This document shows, one piece after another, positions 1-8,214 of a stretch of 64,000 bases of DNA. Numbering within the stretch: the first letter of the stretch is position 1; the number at the start of each line of letters is the position of its first letter. The notes beneath the pieces are model-generated. The model did not search any database. It saw only the letters and a program-made list of their open reading frames with translations, and was not told the origin of the DNA. A program made the translations under genes and the position numbers. The stretch lies in NCBI RefSeq assembly GCF_001039275.2, contig NZ_CP030117.1, forward strand, positions 4,558,501 through 4,622,500, in the 5' to 3' direction. This stretch comes from Brevibacillus brevis (GTDB taxonomy: Bacteria > Bacillota > Bacilli > Brevibacillales > Brevibacillaceae).

Positions 1-432
1 CTTTCCTTCCTCATCATAGATTGGAGTCTTTCCTCTGAGTCCGGGGCCAAGCGAACCGACGGTCTCCGAGATGATGGATTGCCCCTCAAATACTGCTTCG
101 TTGTCGCCTCCCACCATCTTTTTGCCAATCTGCTCTGGATCAGGATGTGAATAGCGGATGCTTTGCAAATTTCCTACGGTGATAAATGCCGCATTCGTGT
201 CCACACGTATTTTTTCCACGATTGGATTGATAATCTTGGCAGGATCTTCTGCGTCAAACGCCTGTTTGATCTCGGACATCTGCGCGACGGTCTTGGCGGT
301 ATGCAGTGCGCGCGTCCCGATCTCATGCTCCAATACGCCTGCCAGCATCTGTTCAAACATCGTACCGAGTATAACAATCACGCCAAAAAGGAGCGAGCAA
401 ATAATCAACATCAGCTTGCTGTGAAAACGCAC
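1..432 (-). CDS. Sensor histidine kinase of the CitA/DcuS type, N-terminal part only
   Basis: The 5' end of a gene that runs off the left edge; about 144 residues are visible. The GTG start at 432 is chosen because an AGGAGGG site lies 6 nt upstream (439-445); an ATG two bases earlier is out of frame. The protein opens with one membrane helix (residues about 7-27), followed by an extracytoplasmic PAS/Cache sensor. This contains the run RYSHPDPEQIGKKMVGGDNE, characteristic of the sensor domain of citrate/C4-dicarboxylate kinases (CitA, DcuS, CitS, MalK). Kinase motifs lie outside the window. Because the gene follows a citrate carrier on the same strand, the likely ligand is citrate or a dicarboxylate; which one cannot be told. 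Confidence 0.85.
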   Translation of the reverse strand, partial: MRFHSKLMLIICSLLFGVIVILGTMFEQMLAGVLEHEIGTRALHTAKTVAQMSEIKQAFDAEDPAKIINPIVEKIRVDTNAAFITVGNLQSIRYSHPDPEQIGKKMVGGDNEAVFEGQSIISETVGSLGPGLRGKTPIYDEEGK

Positions 433-480
433 ATCGTTCCCTCCTCTTCTTCTCATTGTATCTCATTTCGCTTGATGACG

Positions 481-512
481 AAAAAAGAGGCCATGAGCAG
501 GCCTCTTTTTTT
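481..512 (-). terminator. Rho-independent terminator after the citrate carrier
   Basis: AGAGGCC and GGCCTCT form a perfect stem with a 7-nt loop, flanked by A6 on one side and T7 on the other, so it can act in both directions. It ends the minus-strand carrier gene. The kinase gene starting at 432 is therefore either read through to or has its own promoter. Confidence 0.8.
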
Positions 513-534
513 ATTTCTTCCTTTTTATAGTTGA

Positions 535-1851
535 CTAGAACGAGATGACTCCGGTAAGAAGAGCAAGCGCAATCATCACGATCGATGTTCCAAACGCCCA
601 TTTCAGGATGAACTTTTGGGTTTCCGCATAATCGACCCCAACCATTCCGATCAACAGGTATTGTGCTGCAAACAACGGGCTGAGTACATGCAGCGGTTGA
701 CCCAGGATGGAAGCGCGACCAATTTCCGCCGGATCGATTCCGTAAGCTGCTGCTGCATTCGCCAGGATTGGAACGATCCCGAAGTAATACGCATCGTTCG
801 ACATGAAATAGGTGAATGGCATGCTTGTCAGCGCTACGAGCAGAGGCATATGGGAGCCAAGTGAATCTGGAATCCAGGAAACGAGTGTGCTCGCCATCGC
901 ATCGATCATTTTCGTTTCGGTCAGGATACCTGTAAAGATTCCCGCAGCGAAAACCATGGACACGGTAGCCAGTGCGTTAGCTGCGTGGGCTGCAATTCGC
1001 TCTTTCTGATCTTGCATTTTCGGATAGTTAATAAACAGGGCAATGGCAAAAGCGAGCATGAACATTGTCGGCAATGGCAAGAAGCTCGTAATCAGACCGA
1101 CCATCAAGGCTGCTGTCAACAACAGATTGAACCAGATCAGTCGCGGACGTTTCAGTGCAGCAGTCTCAGCAGTCTCATCCGTCGCCGCTACTTCCTGTCC
1201 TGCAAGCGATTGCAAATCTTCATCTGGTATCTCCATAATCCCCAGACGCTTACGCTCTTGTTTGCCCAGAATACAGGCTACGATCATCACCCACGCAATT
1301 CCGCCAATCATCACAGGAATAACAGGGACAAAAATATCGGAAACATCCATATGGAGTACACTCATGACACGGGCTGTCGGTCCACCCCAAGGCGTCATGT
1401 TCATGACACCGAGTGCGAGCATCGGCATGACTGCCAAAATCATCGGTCTGATTCCCAGCTTGCGATACAAAGGCAGCATCGCCGTAACGGTAATCATATA
1501 AGTCGTGGTTCCATCTCCATCCAGTGCAACCAAGGTAGCGAGAATCGCTGTACCTACAATAACCTTCAGTGGGTCACCCTTCACAATTTTCACGATTTTC
1601 TTAATTAATGGATCAAATAGACCTGCATCCATCATGACCCCAAAGTACAGAATGGCGAACAATAGCATAATTCCCGTAGGCGCAATTTTCTTGATGCCTG
1701 CAAGCATCATGTCGCCAATTTCTGTACCAAATCCGCTAATCAACGCAAAAACAACAGGAACAACAATTAAAGCAACTAATGCCGAAAGCCGTCTCGACAT
1801 AATCAAGTACATGAAAACGGCTACCATGAGAAATCCAAGTAATGCCAGCAT
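535..1851 (-). CDS. CitMHS-family citrate/divalent-cation symporter
   Basis: A 438-residue polytopic membrane protein of the CitMHS family (B. subtilis CitM, CitH), which imports citrate complexed with Mg2+, Ca2+ or other divalent ions with protons. About 12 hydrophobic segments are visible. Family landmarks are the GDGTTTYMITV stretch near residue 110 and MTPWGGPTAR near residue 153. Length is typical. The ATG at 1851 follows an AAGGGGG site at 1861-1867. A sensor kinase of the citrate/dicarboxylate class lies directly downstream, as expected of a CitST-type system that controls its own transporter. Two cre-like CcpA sites and two palindromes lie upstream, suggesting catabolite repression plus substrate induction. 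Metal preference cannot be read from the sequence. Confidence 0.9.
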   Translation of the reverse strand: MLALLGFLMVAVFMYLIMSRRLSALVALIVVPVVFALISGFGTEIGDMMLAGIKKIAPTGIMLLFAILYFGVMMDAGLFDPLIKKIVKIVKGDPLKVIVGTAILATLVALDGDGTTTYMITVTAMLPLYRKLGIRPMILAVMPMLALGVMNMTPWGGPTARVMSVLHMDVSDIFVPVIPVMIGGIAWVMIVACILGKQERKRLGIMEIPDEDLQSLAGQEVAATDETAETAALKRPRLIWFNLLLTAALMVGLITSFLPLPTMFMLAFAIALFINYPKMQDQKERIAAHAANALATVSMVFAAGIFTGILTETKMIDAMASTLVSWIPDSLGSHMPLLVALTSMPFTYFMSNDAYYFGIVPILANAAAAYGIDPAEIGRASILGQPLHVLSPLFAAQYLLIGMVGVDYAETQKFILKWAFGTSIVMIALALLTGVISF

Positions 1852-1869
1852 ATCCTAGTTCCCCCTTGC

Positions 1870-1885
1870 AAGAATGCGCTTACAA
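1870..1885 (-). promoter_or_regulatory. cre (CcpA) site, exact consensus match
   Basis: Read on the minus strand, TTGTAAGCGCATTCTT fits WTGNAANCGNWNNCWW at every position. It lies 19-34 nt upstream of the citrate carrier start, where CcpA would block transcription. Catabolite repression of citrate uptake is established in B. subtilis. Confidence 0.7.
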
Positions 1886-1904
1886 TGATGTTGTAGCAAC
1901 CATG

Positions 1905-1920
1905 ACGAATGCGCTTTCAT
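1905..1920 (-). promoter_or_regulatory. Second cre-like site
   Basis: On the minus strand ATGAAAGCGCATTCGT matches the cre consensus with one mismatch. It is 35 nt upstream of the first site, a spacing compatible with cooperative binding on one DNA face. Confidence 0.55.
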
Positions 1921-1964
1921 ATTGTGCTGTCATTATAACAATGTTCGTAAAAATCCGAATAGAA

Positions 1965-2029
1965 TATGCGCATAAACTGTTTTAACCGCATTTCCTCTAT
2001 TAACATCATAAAAATCACGAAATGCGCAT
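1965..2029. promoter_or_regulatory. Two ATGCGCAT palindromes, possible response-regulator operator
   Basis: TATGCGCATA at 1965-1974 is a perfect palindrome and its core ATGCGCAT recurs at 2022-2029, 56 bp away. They sit upstream of the cre sites in the citrate carrier promoter region. Binding by the neighbouring CitT/DcuR-type regulator is inferred from position only. Confidence 0.4.
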
Positions 2030-2074
2030 ATGGTGATCTGAGCTTGCATGTACATAAAAAAGAGGCCTTTCGTG

Positions 2075-2114
2075 AAAGGAAGAAAAGAAAAAGAACGGCA
2101 TCAATCAGCCGTTC
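2075..2114 (-). terminator. Terminator of the ECF/ABC operon
   Basis: On the minus strand GAACGGC and GCCGTTC pair (2093-2114) around an 8-nt loop and are followed by a TTTTTCTTTTC run. It lies just after the ABC permease stop codon. Confidence 0.7.
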
Positions 2115-2127
2115 CCTCTTGTTTTTC

Positions 2128-2994
2128 TTATACATCTCGTTTTTGAAACACTCGAATGGACAGCCCCAACGCTACGACGCCATAAAGAATGGTGTAGATG
2201 AGCATGGCAGTACTCGGAGGCGAAGTCGTACCGAAAATGCCTTGCGAAGCAAAGGACAGCGGATCGTCAGCCGAATCAAATAACGAAAGTGTCGCTTGCC
2301 TGAACAATGAATCTGCTGGGAAGAGCAGACTGGAAATAATCCCGATGTTGGTAAGCGAGCTATTGCTAAAGACCGCACCGAGCTGCTCGATAAAGCCGCC
2401 AACGAAGCTGATCCCGTACAGAATGATCAGGATAATACCACCCGTCACCGTGGTGGTGATACTGCTTAAAAGCATAGCTACACAGACAAGAATGATCGGC
2501 ATGCTAACGAAGAAAGCAGCTGCTTTCAGGATTTGGCTAGCATCCACCTGAACAGCCAGCATACCTTCCCCCACCCATTGGTTGATCGCCAATAATCCGG
2601 TAAACATCAGGAGTGCGTACAACCCCAGCATACTCGCTAACCCGAAAAATTTTCCCAGTACATATTTGTAGCGAGGGAGTGCTCGTGCCAGCCACGTATC
2701 GATTTGATGGCTTTCGATTTCAGAGGCAATGCTTCCTACACTGCTCAAAATTGCCAGGAGTGCCGTAATGACAGAGCCAAAGTACAAACCCATGCCCAGC
2801 ATCTGCGTGGAGAGAACCTGCTTTTCCAACAATCTCTCCACGCCCGCGTCCCCTAACATATCCTTCATTTCTTTAACCGCATAGCCTGTGGCAAGTCCAA
2901 ACAGCAACAGGAAGCCCAGCGACATGATCAGCGTAATCGTGAAAATACGCTTGGAGATCATTTCTCTATACGTGATTTTGATGATCGGCCACAT
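2128..2994 (-). CDS. ABC-2 type transporter permease
   Basis: A 288-residue integral membrane subunit of an ABC-2 type exporter with about six hydrophobic segments. A long extracytoplasmic stretch follows the first helix, which fits the bacteriocin/antibiotic exporter permeases (BcrB- and NosY-like). The ATG at 2994 is chosen because AAAGGAGGGGG precedes it; an upstream in-frame start would add 32 residues that lie inside the ATPase gene. The gene overlaps the ATPase gene by 29 nt, so the two are translationally coupled. It is the last gene of a likely operon with an ECF sigma and anti-sigma factor. The exported substrate is unknown; cell-envelope-active compounds are the usual guess for ECF-linked transporters. 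Confidence 0.85.
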   Translation of the reverse strand: MWPIIKITYREMISKRIFTITLIMSLGFLLLFGLATGYAVKEMKDMLGDAGVERLLEKQVLSTQMLGMGLYFGSVITALLAILSSVGSIASEIESHQIDTWLARALPRYKYVLGKFFGLASMLGLYALLMFTGLLAINQWVGEGMLAVQVDASQILKAAAFFVSMPIILVCVAMLLSSITTTVTGGIILIILYGISFVGGFIEQLGAVFSNSSLTNIGIISSLLFPADSLFRQATLSLFDSADDPLSFASQGIFGTTSPPSTAMLIYTILYGVVALGLSIRVFQKRDV

Positions 2995-3928
2995 GTCGTT
3001 CCCCCTCCTTTCTTTGTACCCAGTACAGGAATACGTCTTCCAGTGATTGCTGCTTGCGCACGACTTCGTGTACCCCAGCCCCGGATGCAATCAACTGTTG
3101 CAACAGAGCGGGTACCCGATCGTCCTGATCCAGCGTCATTAACCATGTATCACGCTCTTCCTCTTGTCTTACGAGACGACTCTCTGTGACGAAGGAAGGA
3201 AGCACGTTATGAAGACCTGCACTATCCTTGTCCACTGTCAATTCAATTTGTGGTTGGACGCTGCTCAGCTTTCGCCAGTCGCCATGTACGACCAGCTCAC
3301 TGCGGTGAATGATCCCGACGTAGTTGCACACGCTCTCCATTTCACTCAGTAGATGACTGTTGAGAAAAATCGTCTTTCCCTGGTCACGCAGCCGCGCAAT
3401 CAGCTCGCGTACTTCTTTTCGCCCGATTGGATCCAGTGCGGAGGTCGGCTCATCGAGAAAGATCAGCTCTGGATCGGACAAGAGAGCGCAGGCAATCCCG
3501 ATACGCTGCTGCATGCCTTTGGAATAGCCTCGAATACGTTCACGCTCGCGTCCAGCCATTCCAACCAGCTCAACGACATTTTTTATCACGGAATTGCTCT
3601 CGCGATGTGTTAATCCACACAACTCGGCATGATGCTCCAAGAGCTGCTGGCCCGTCAACCAATCTGGATAGCGGAACAGCTCTGGCAAGTACCCCACCTT
3701 TTTCCTTGATTCTACACTGCCAATCGGCTGCCCAAGCATAACCGCTTTGCCATTCGTTGGGTGCAATAACCCGAGCATCGTTCGGACAAAGGTACTTTTA
3801 CCCGCTCCATTTTGCCCGAGGAAACCAAATACGGAGCCGCGCGGTACTTGTAGCGTAATATTTTTGCAGCCAGCTTTCCCGTTATATTGCTTGGTCAACT
3901 CCCAGGTCTCTATCACATAATCTGACAT
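2966..3928 (-). CDS. ABC transporter ATP-binding protein
   Basis: A 320-residue ATPase that powers the permease encoded next to it. The Walker A GQNGAGKST is near residue 40, the signature YSKGMQQR near 137, Walker [14 protein letters not shown] near 160, and the switch His in NSHLLSE near 193. A C-terminal extension of about 100 residues follows, as in BcrA/CcmA-like exporter ATPases. The run of genes on this strand (sigma factor, anti-sigma, ATPase, permease) has only an 89-nt gap before this gene and no convincing terminator in it, so co-transcription is likely. Whether the pump detoxifies an antibiotic or exports a product cannot be told. Confidence 0.9.
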   Translation of the reverse strand: MSDYVIETWELTKQYNGKAGCKNITLQVPRGSVFGFLGQNGAGKSTFVRTMLGLLHPTNGKAVMLGQPIGSVESRKKVGYLPELFRYPDWLTGQQLLEHHAELCGLTHRESNSVIKNVVELVGMAGRERERIRGYSKGMQQRIGIACALLSDPELIFLDEPTSALDPIGRKEVRELIARLRDQGKTIFLNSHLLSEMESVCNYVGIIHRSELVVHGDWRKLSSVQPQIELTVDKDSAGLHNVLPSFVTESRLVRQEEERDTWLMTLDQDDRVPALLQQLIASGAGVHEVVRKQQSLEDVFLYWVQRKEGERHVADHQNHV

Positions 3929-4017
3929 CTCTTACCTCACTTTCTCCATTGCAAACGGGACAAAGCAGAGCCCTCCCTTTTCAGGAAAACTCTGCCATTG
4001 CCCCACTACTTGTTTAC

Positions 4018-5193
4018 TTATTTCAGTTGATTTGCAAAATCCAACAGCCCATCCGCGTTCTTTTCGCTGCCTTCCAGCATGTGAATCTGTCCATCCTGCT
4101 GCCACATCAGATGCGCATTGTATTTACCTGTGATCAGCATTCCGTTTTGACCATTCACTTTTACTTCCTTCATCTTGCTCTCGCCGTCTACCATGTATGG
4201 CACAGGGAGGGTATGCTGCCAGTCTTCGATGCTAATCATCTGCCTTTTCACTTGATCTGGAATGAACGGCAGGGCCAAAAGTGTCTCGCGAAGCTGTGCC
4301 AGATCGATTCCCTCTGGTGCGCTTAGCTCAGGAGCGCCTACGACAAAGTAGCTAATATTATCTTTTCCGACAAGCATCCTGACCTGCTGCATCTGTGGAA
4401 TCTTCAAGGAGAAGCGTTTGCCACTCAGCTTTTCATCAAAACGCGCCTCTACCTGCAATTGCGCCAGTAGCTTGTTTGCACGATCAGCATCGATTTCCAT
4501 GTACATAGTGTAAGGAGAATTGACGTCTACGCTATCCACCGTGACATCTTTCGGCAGCTCAGGCAGCTTCACTCCAGCCTTTACAGCGGCTTCTTTGCTG
4601 TTGTAATAATGGTTTCTTTGTTCGAGCTTCTCTTGATCGTTTTCATCGATCCAGATTTTCCCGATCCCATTCAGTTCCATTTCGCCCACATTTCCGTTAG
4701 CGATCCATTGTTCGATCTCTTGCAGATCCTCTTGCGTCACTTTGACGAATTCAACTTTATCCATGCGGAAAATGGACAGAAAATCGTTCGCTGCTGCTTG
4801 TACTTGGGGGAAGGACAGGGACACAGCCAATACTGCTGCTGCCGAAGCACCTGTCACCCATCTTTTAGTTTGCTTGTTCATCTGATTCCAGCTCCTTCTG
4901 ATTGTTGCTCGATTGGTTATCGCTTGTCGATCTTGTGCATTTGTGTTCGTCGGTTTCTCGATTGTTTGCGAAAAACGCTGCCACGCTGCTTCCGTATTGA
5001 CCCTCACATCGTTTGTCTCGGAAAAAGCATGCTCCATCTTCTCACGCGTCCAACTATCCAAAGCGGACAGTTCGTCCAGCTGTGTACGGCAGGTTTCACA
5101 GTACTCCAGATGAAGCAGGAATTGCTTACTTTCTTTTGAGCTGCTTTCACCGTCCAAGAACGCCTGGACAAAGCCTGTATCGGCACATTTCAT
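4018..5193 (-). CDS. Membrane-anchored anti-sigma factor with zinc finger
   Basis: A 391-residue single-pass membrane protein. Residues 28-35 carry the H-x3-C-x2-C motif (H28, C32, C35) of zinc-binding anti-sigma domains (ZAS), which hold ECF sigma factors inactive in the cytoplasm. A membrane helix is visible at about 112-132. The remaining ~255 residues are extracytoplasmic and probably form the sensing part; I do not recognise a named domain there. The start codon overlaps the sigma gene stop by 4 nt, the usual arrangement for a cognate pair. Regulated proteolysis or ligand binding outside the cell would release the sigma factor; the signal is unknown. Confidence 0.88.
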   Translation of the reverse strand: MKCADTGFVQAFLDGESSSKESKQFLLHLEYCETCRTQLDELSALDSWTREKMEHAFSETNDVRVNTEAAWQRFSQTIEKPTNTNAQDRQAITNRATIRRSWNQMNKQTKRWVTGASAAAVLAVSLSFPQVQAAANDFLSIFRMDKVEFVKVTQEDLQEIEQWIANGNVGEMELNGIGKIWIDENDQEKLEQRNHYYNSKEAAVKAGVKLPELPKDVTVDSVDVNSPYTMYMEIDADRANKLLAQLQVEARFDEKLSGKRFSLKIPQMQQVRMLVGKDNISYFVVGAPELSAPEGIDLAQLRETLLALPFIPDQVKRQMISIEDWQHTLPVPYMVDGESKMKEVKVNGQNGMLITGKYNAHLMWQQDGQIHMLEGSEKNADGLLDFANQLK

Positions 5194-5738
5194 TCCTCTT
5201 CCCCCCTCATCCGGCCATAGATGGTACGAAATTTACTTTTCGCTCTCGCGAGGAGTGTTCCCACCGAGCTGATCTGCGTGCCAGTCGCTTTCGCCAACTC
5301 CGCATAAGGAAATCCGGAATATTTCATGACCAGCAAGGTTCGCTCCCGCTCGTCTAGCTCCTCTAGCACATCACGGACGACACTCTGGGACTCTTTTGCA
5401 AGCCACATCTCTTCTGAAGAAGGGCTGACATGTTCTTGCTCAGATGCACTTCGCTCTTGTCTTGCGTACCTGCGTTTTTCTGAACGAAGATAATTGTACG
5501 CTGCGTAGAGTGCGGACTTGGACAGCCATGCCGGGATATGTCCGATCACCGTGCGATCGGTATGGTAAAAGGAGAGAAATACATCCTGTGCAATATCTTC
5601 TGCCGTCTGCTGATCTTTCACAATTCGCATGATCTGTCTGACCACAAACGGATAATAGGTCGTAAACAATTCTTGAAAGGAATCTGTATGATCCTCTACT
5701 CGAGCACGGTTCATCACCAGGTTTGCTTGCACCTCCAC
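5190..5738 (-). CDS. ECF-type RNA polymerase sigma factor
   Basis: A 182-residue sigma-70 family factor of the extracytoplasmic function class. Region 2 spans about residues 20-88, with the IVKDQQTAEDIAQDVFLSFY core; region 4 spans about 125-176, with a helix-turn-helix around YAELAKATGTQISSVGTLL. The GTG at 5738 is used because AGGAGG lies 6 nt upstream; an internal Met at residue 9 lacks a site. It directs polymerase to a small regulon, normally including its own operon, and is held by the anti-sigma factor encoded in the overlapping downstream gene. A possible autoregulated promoter lies at 5767-5792. Confidence 0.92.
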   Translation of the reverse strand: MEVQANLVMNRARVEDHTDSFQELFTTYYPFVVRQIMRIVKDQQTAEDIAQDVFLSFYHTDRTVIGHIPAWLSKSALYAAYNYLRSEKRRYARQERSASEQEHVSPSSEEMWLAKESQSVVRDVLEELDERERTLLVMKYSGFPYAELAKATGTQISSVGTLLARAKSKFRTIYGRMRGEEE

Positions 5739-5766
5739 TGGATTCCTCCTTCCTGCGTGCGCTATT

Positions 5767-5792
5767 GACGAATGCCTCTACTGCTTCGTTCA
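5767..5792 (-). promoter_or_regulatory. Possible ECF-type autoregulated promoter
   Basis: On the minus strand TGAAC and CGTC are separated by 17 nt, resembling the bipartite promoters of Bacillus ECF sigma factors (-35 TGAAAC, -10 CGTC/CGTA). It lies 29-54 nt upstream of the sigma gene. The -35 lacks the usual AAC triple-A run, so this is tentative. Confidence 0.35.
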
Positions 5793-5839
5793 TCTAATAG
5801 AAACCGCCAAGGAGATTTTTGTGACAGGAAAAATAAAAA

Positions 5840-6550
5840 TTATTTTTCATCGAAAAATAGATCGGGCTTCTCCAGGAAACGACGCGTCAATTGATAGTGC
5901 TCTGTATCCCGATATTTCACCTCTTGAGCGGGCGATTCGTCAAAATTGAGGATAGTCGCTCCGGGATAACCCAACAAAATCGGCGAATGCGTCGCAATAA
6001 TGAATTGGGCTCCTTCTTCTATCAAATCACGCATGAGATAAAGAAAAGCAATCTGCCGCTTGGGTGAAAGAGCAGCCTCGGGCTCATCCAGCAGGTAGAT
6101 TCCCCTGCCGTTGAAGCGATTGGCAAACAGCGCGAAAAAAGATTCTCCGTGCGACTGCTCATGCAGCGAGCGTCCACCGTAGTTTTTATAGCTTTCGGAG
6201 CCCGTCTGATCTATATGACTGGCAAACTGATAAAAGCTCTCAGCCCGTAAGAAAAAGCCATTCGTTATTTTAGGAAGCCAGGAGAGGCGTATGTAGTCAC
6301 CCAGACTCGCCTCCGAGCGATGCACTTCATAAAAATTGTTACGCGATCCGCCAGCCGTATGGAAACCACATTGATAGGCAACAGCCTCAAGCAACGTAGA
6401 TTTACCCGAGCCATTCTCTCCTACAAAAAAAGTGACACTGCTATCAAGCTCGATTGCTTCCAACTTGCGCAAGGAGGGCAGGTGAAAAGGATATTCTTTC
6501 GTGTTCGGAAAATCCTCTCTCAGCAGCTTGATCGTTCGTAAATAAACCAT
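5840..6550 (-). CDS. Stand-alone AAA/ABC-type ATPase (COG3910-like)
   Basis: A 236-residue cytoplasmic ATPase of the SMC/ABC fold. The Walker A GENGSGKST is at 44-52, an ABC signature-like SHGESFFALF near 132, Walker B GIYLLDEPEAALSP near 150-163 and the H-loop THSPILL near 188. It has no membrane domain and no coiled-coil arm, and matches the 'predicted ATPase' family that is widespread in bacteria with unknown function. Its neighbours give no clue: it lies between the sigma operon and a divergent L,D-transpeptidase. Similar folds occur in Old-family and RecF-like proteins, but I see no Toprim nuclease domain here. Confidence 0.8.
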   Translation of the reverse strand: MVYLRTIKLLREDFPNTKEYPFHLPSLRKLEAIELDSSVTFFVGENGSGKSTLLEAVAYQCGFHTAGGSRNNFYEVHRSEASLGDYIRLSWLPKITNGFFLRAESFYQFASHIDQTGSESYKNYGGRSLHEQSHGESFFALFANRFNGRGIYLLDEPEAALSPKRQIAFLYLMRDLIEEGAQFIIATHSPILLGYPGATILNFDESPAQEVKYRDTEHYQLTRRFLEKPDLFFDEK

Positions 6551-6646
6551 TTTTGACCTCCACTCTCATTATTTTCCCGACTCCCGCCGATACATCCTTA
6601 TAAGGGCGCCTTTTTAAACGCTCATTTATTTGGGGGAGAAGTATCC

Positions 6647-8071
6647 GTGGACAAGGTTTCCTTTCTTCAGGAAAAAAGTACATTTCATATGAAATATCCG
6701 GATCAGAGCGACCTCGCCTTTTACCGGTGGTATACGACTCAGTATCCAAACGAAGCCATCGGCTGGTTTCACCTTGGCCAAGAACGAGAAGCACAAGGCA
6801 ACTCGGAACAGGCTCTCGAAGCGTACAGACGTGGTCTCGTATCCAAGCAAGGCTCGTATTACAACGAGACGCGTGATGCTTATCAAAGACTGCTGCGGGA
6901 GCGACAGCGCAATTCCTTGGGCAATCGAACACGTTTACTCTTGGCTTCGCTCTTGTTTCTCTATTTTCAATTCGCTTTTTCGCCCGGACCGTTGAGAGAT
7001 GCGTCACCCAAGACAACGCCGCAAGCTGCCAAACAGCCCGTACTGACAACAGCCCAAACGCAGCCACATGTCGAGGTCATCGCAGTCCCTCCTACACTCA
7101 GTGCCCGTGAGCTATCTGAACAGGTCCGGCGCTATGTAGAGTCCCGGCGCCCTGCTCTTACGCAGCCTTTTACGGTGATGGTTGTCCCGGAAGTACCTGG
7201 TTCGCCGTTGTTCCGTCCCTTGCTGTTTTATCAGCCGCGCGAAGTCCGAGGCATCTTGCGTTACAATCCGACGAGTCGGACTGTTCTCAGTGAAAAATGG
7301 TGGGATAAACCTGTGCAGTTGGAACGAGAACCGACACTTGCCACAGGTAAGGCAGAACTCAAGGATGAGCAGCTAACCCTCCAGCATGTACTGATCTTGC
7401 GAAACGCCTTGTACCGCTATTATCAGCAAACGGGTACATTGCCTGCCCAACTGTCTGATCTGGCTGGCGCTTATCCAGGCAATTATTTGCCGCAAATTCC
7501 AGTACCACCAAAGAGACTTTTGTTAAAAAGCTATCCGTATCATCCCAAAGCCTTCTCGCCAGAGTCCGCATGGGACAGCTTGCGCAATGTGCTGCCGCTT
7601 CCCGGCTATCCGGAGCCAGTGGCGCCTTTCGAACCGTTACAGCTTCACTTGACTACCTCGACACATACGATGCAGCTCATCAGCGGTTCCCATCTGGTGC
7701 GCAGCTATCCCGTCGCCATAGGCAAAAACGGTTCAACACCCGAAGGCTACTATACCATTCAACAAAAAATCAATCAGCCCCGCGGACATGACAATATTTA
7801 TGGAACGAGGGGCATGGTCTTTCAGGAGAGCGGGTATGCCATCCACGGGACAAATCATCCCGAGAGCATCGGCTCATCTGTTTCACTCGGATGTGTTCGC
7901 TTGTACAATGCCGCTGTCGAGGAGCTGTACACCTTTGTTTCATTGGGGACAGAGTTCATTATCTCCAATGCCCCGTCCTCTGCCCAGCCTTGGAGCAATC
8001 CTGTTCCATTCGTTCTCCCGGCTGGCCCTGAGGAAGAGACGCCACAAGTCATTTACAATTGGCTCCATTGA
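6647..8071 (+). CDS. L,D-transpeptidase (YkuD) with N-terminal TPR segment
   Basis: A 474-residue protein that begins with a TPR-like helical region (about 20-75), followed by one membrane helix (about 93-108) and a large extracytoplasmic part. The C-terminal YkuD domain (about 320-450) has the catalytic signature HGTN then SLGCVRL, with Cys near residue 417 and its partner His about 20 residues earlier. Such enzymes form 3-3 peptidoglycan cross-links or attach proteins to the wall. The GTG start at 6647 follows a GGGGGAG site. The central region (about 130-320) is of unknown fold. Having TPRs on the cytoplasmic side of the helix is unusual for this family and suggests a partner inside the cell. 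Confidence 0.85.
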   Translation: MDKVSFLQEKSTFHMKYPDQSDLAFYRWYTTQYPNEAIGWFHLGQEREAQGNSEQALEAYRRGLVSKQGSYYNETRDAYQRLLRERQRNSLGNRTRLLLASLLFLYFQFAFSPGPLRDASPKTTPQAAKQPVLTTAQTQPHVEVIAVPPTLSARELSEQVRRYVESRRPALTQPFTVMVVPEVPGSPLFRPLLFYQPREVRGILRYNPTSRTVLSEKWWDKPVQLEREPTLATGKAELKDEQLTLQHVLILRNALYRYYQQTGTLPAQLSDLAGAYPGNYLPQIPVPPKRLLLKSYPYHPKAFSPESAWDSLRNVLPLPGYPEPVAPFEPLQLHLTTSTHTMQLISGSHLVRSYPVAIGKNGSTPEGYYTIQQKINQPRGHDNIYGTRGMVFQESGYAIHGTNHPESIGSSVSLGCVRLYNAAVEELYTFVSLGTEFIISNAPSSAQPWSNPVPFVLPAGPEEETPQVIYNWLH

Positions 8072-8148
8072 TTCTTTGGTTACGTAAAGAAAAGACGTGC
8101 GGAACGCCATACCGTTACGCGCTGATTTTTACCAGACGCTTATCAAAC

Positions 8149-8200
8149 GAAAAAAGCCCTTCTATCCCGTTTTTAAAAAAGGGGTAGAAAGGCTTTTTCC
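8149..8200. terminator. Bidirectional terminator between convergent genes
   Basis: AAAAAGCC-CTTCTATCCC pairs imperfectly with GGGGTAGAAAGGCTTTTT, with A and T runs at both ends. It serves the L,D-transpeptidase on the plus strand and the collagenase on the minus strand. Confidence 0.8.
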
Positions 8201-8214
8201 TTTGAATGGAGAGA

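Noticed and set aside
3929-4017. Possible terminator between anti-sigma and ABC ATPase genes
   Set aside because: Only a 6-bp GCAGAG/CTCTGC stem with a long loop and no T-run; read-through and a single operon are more likely.
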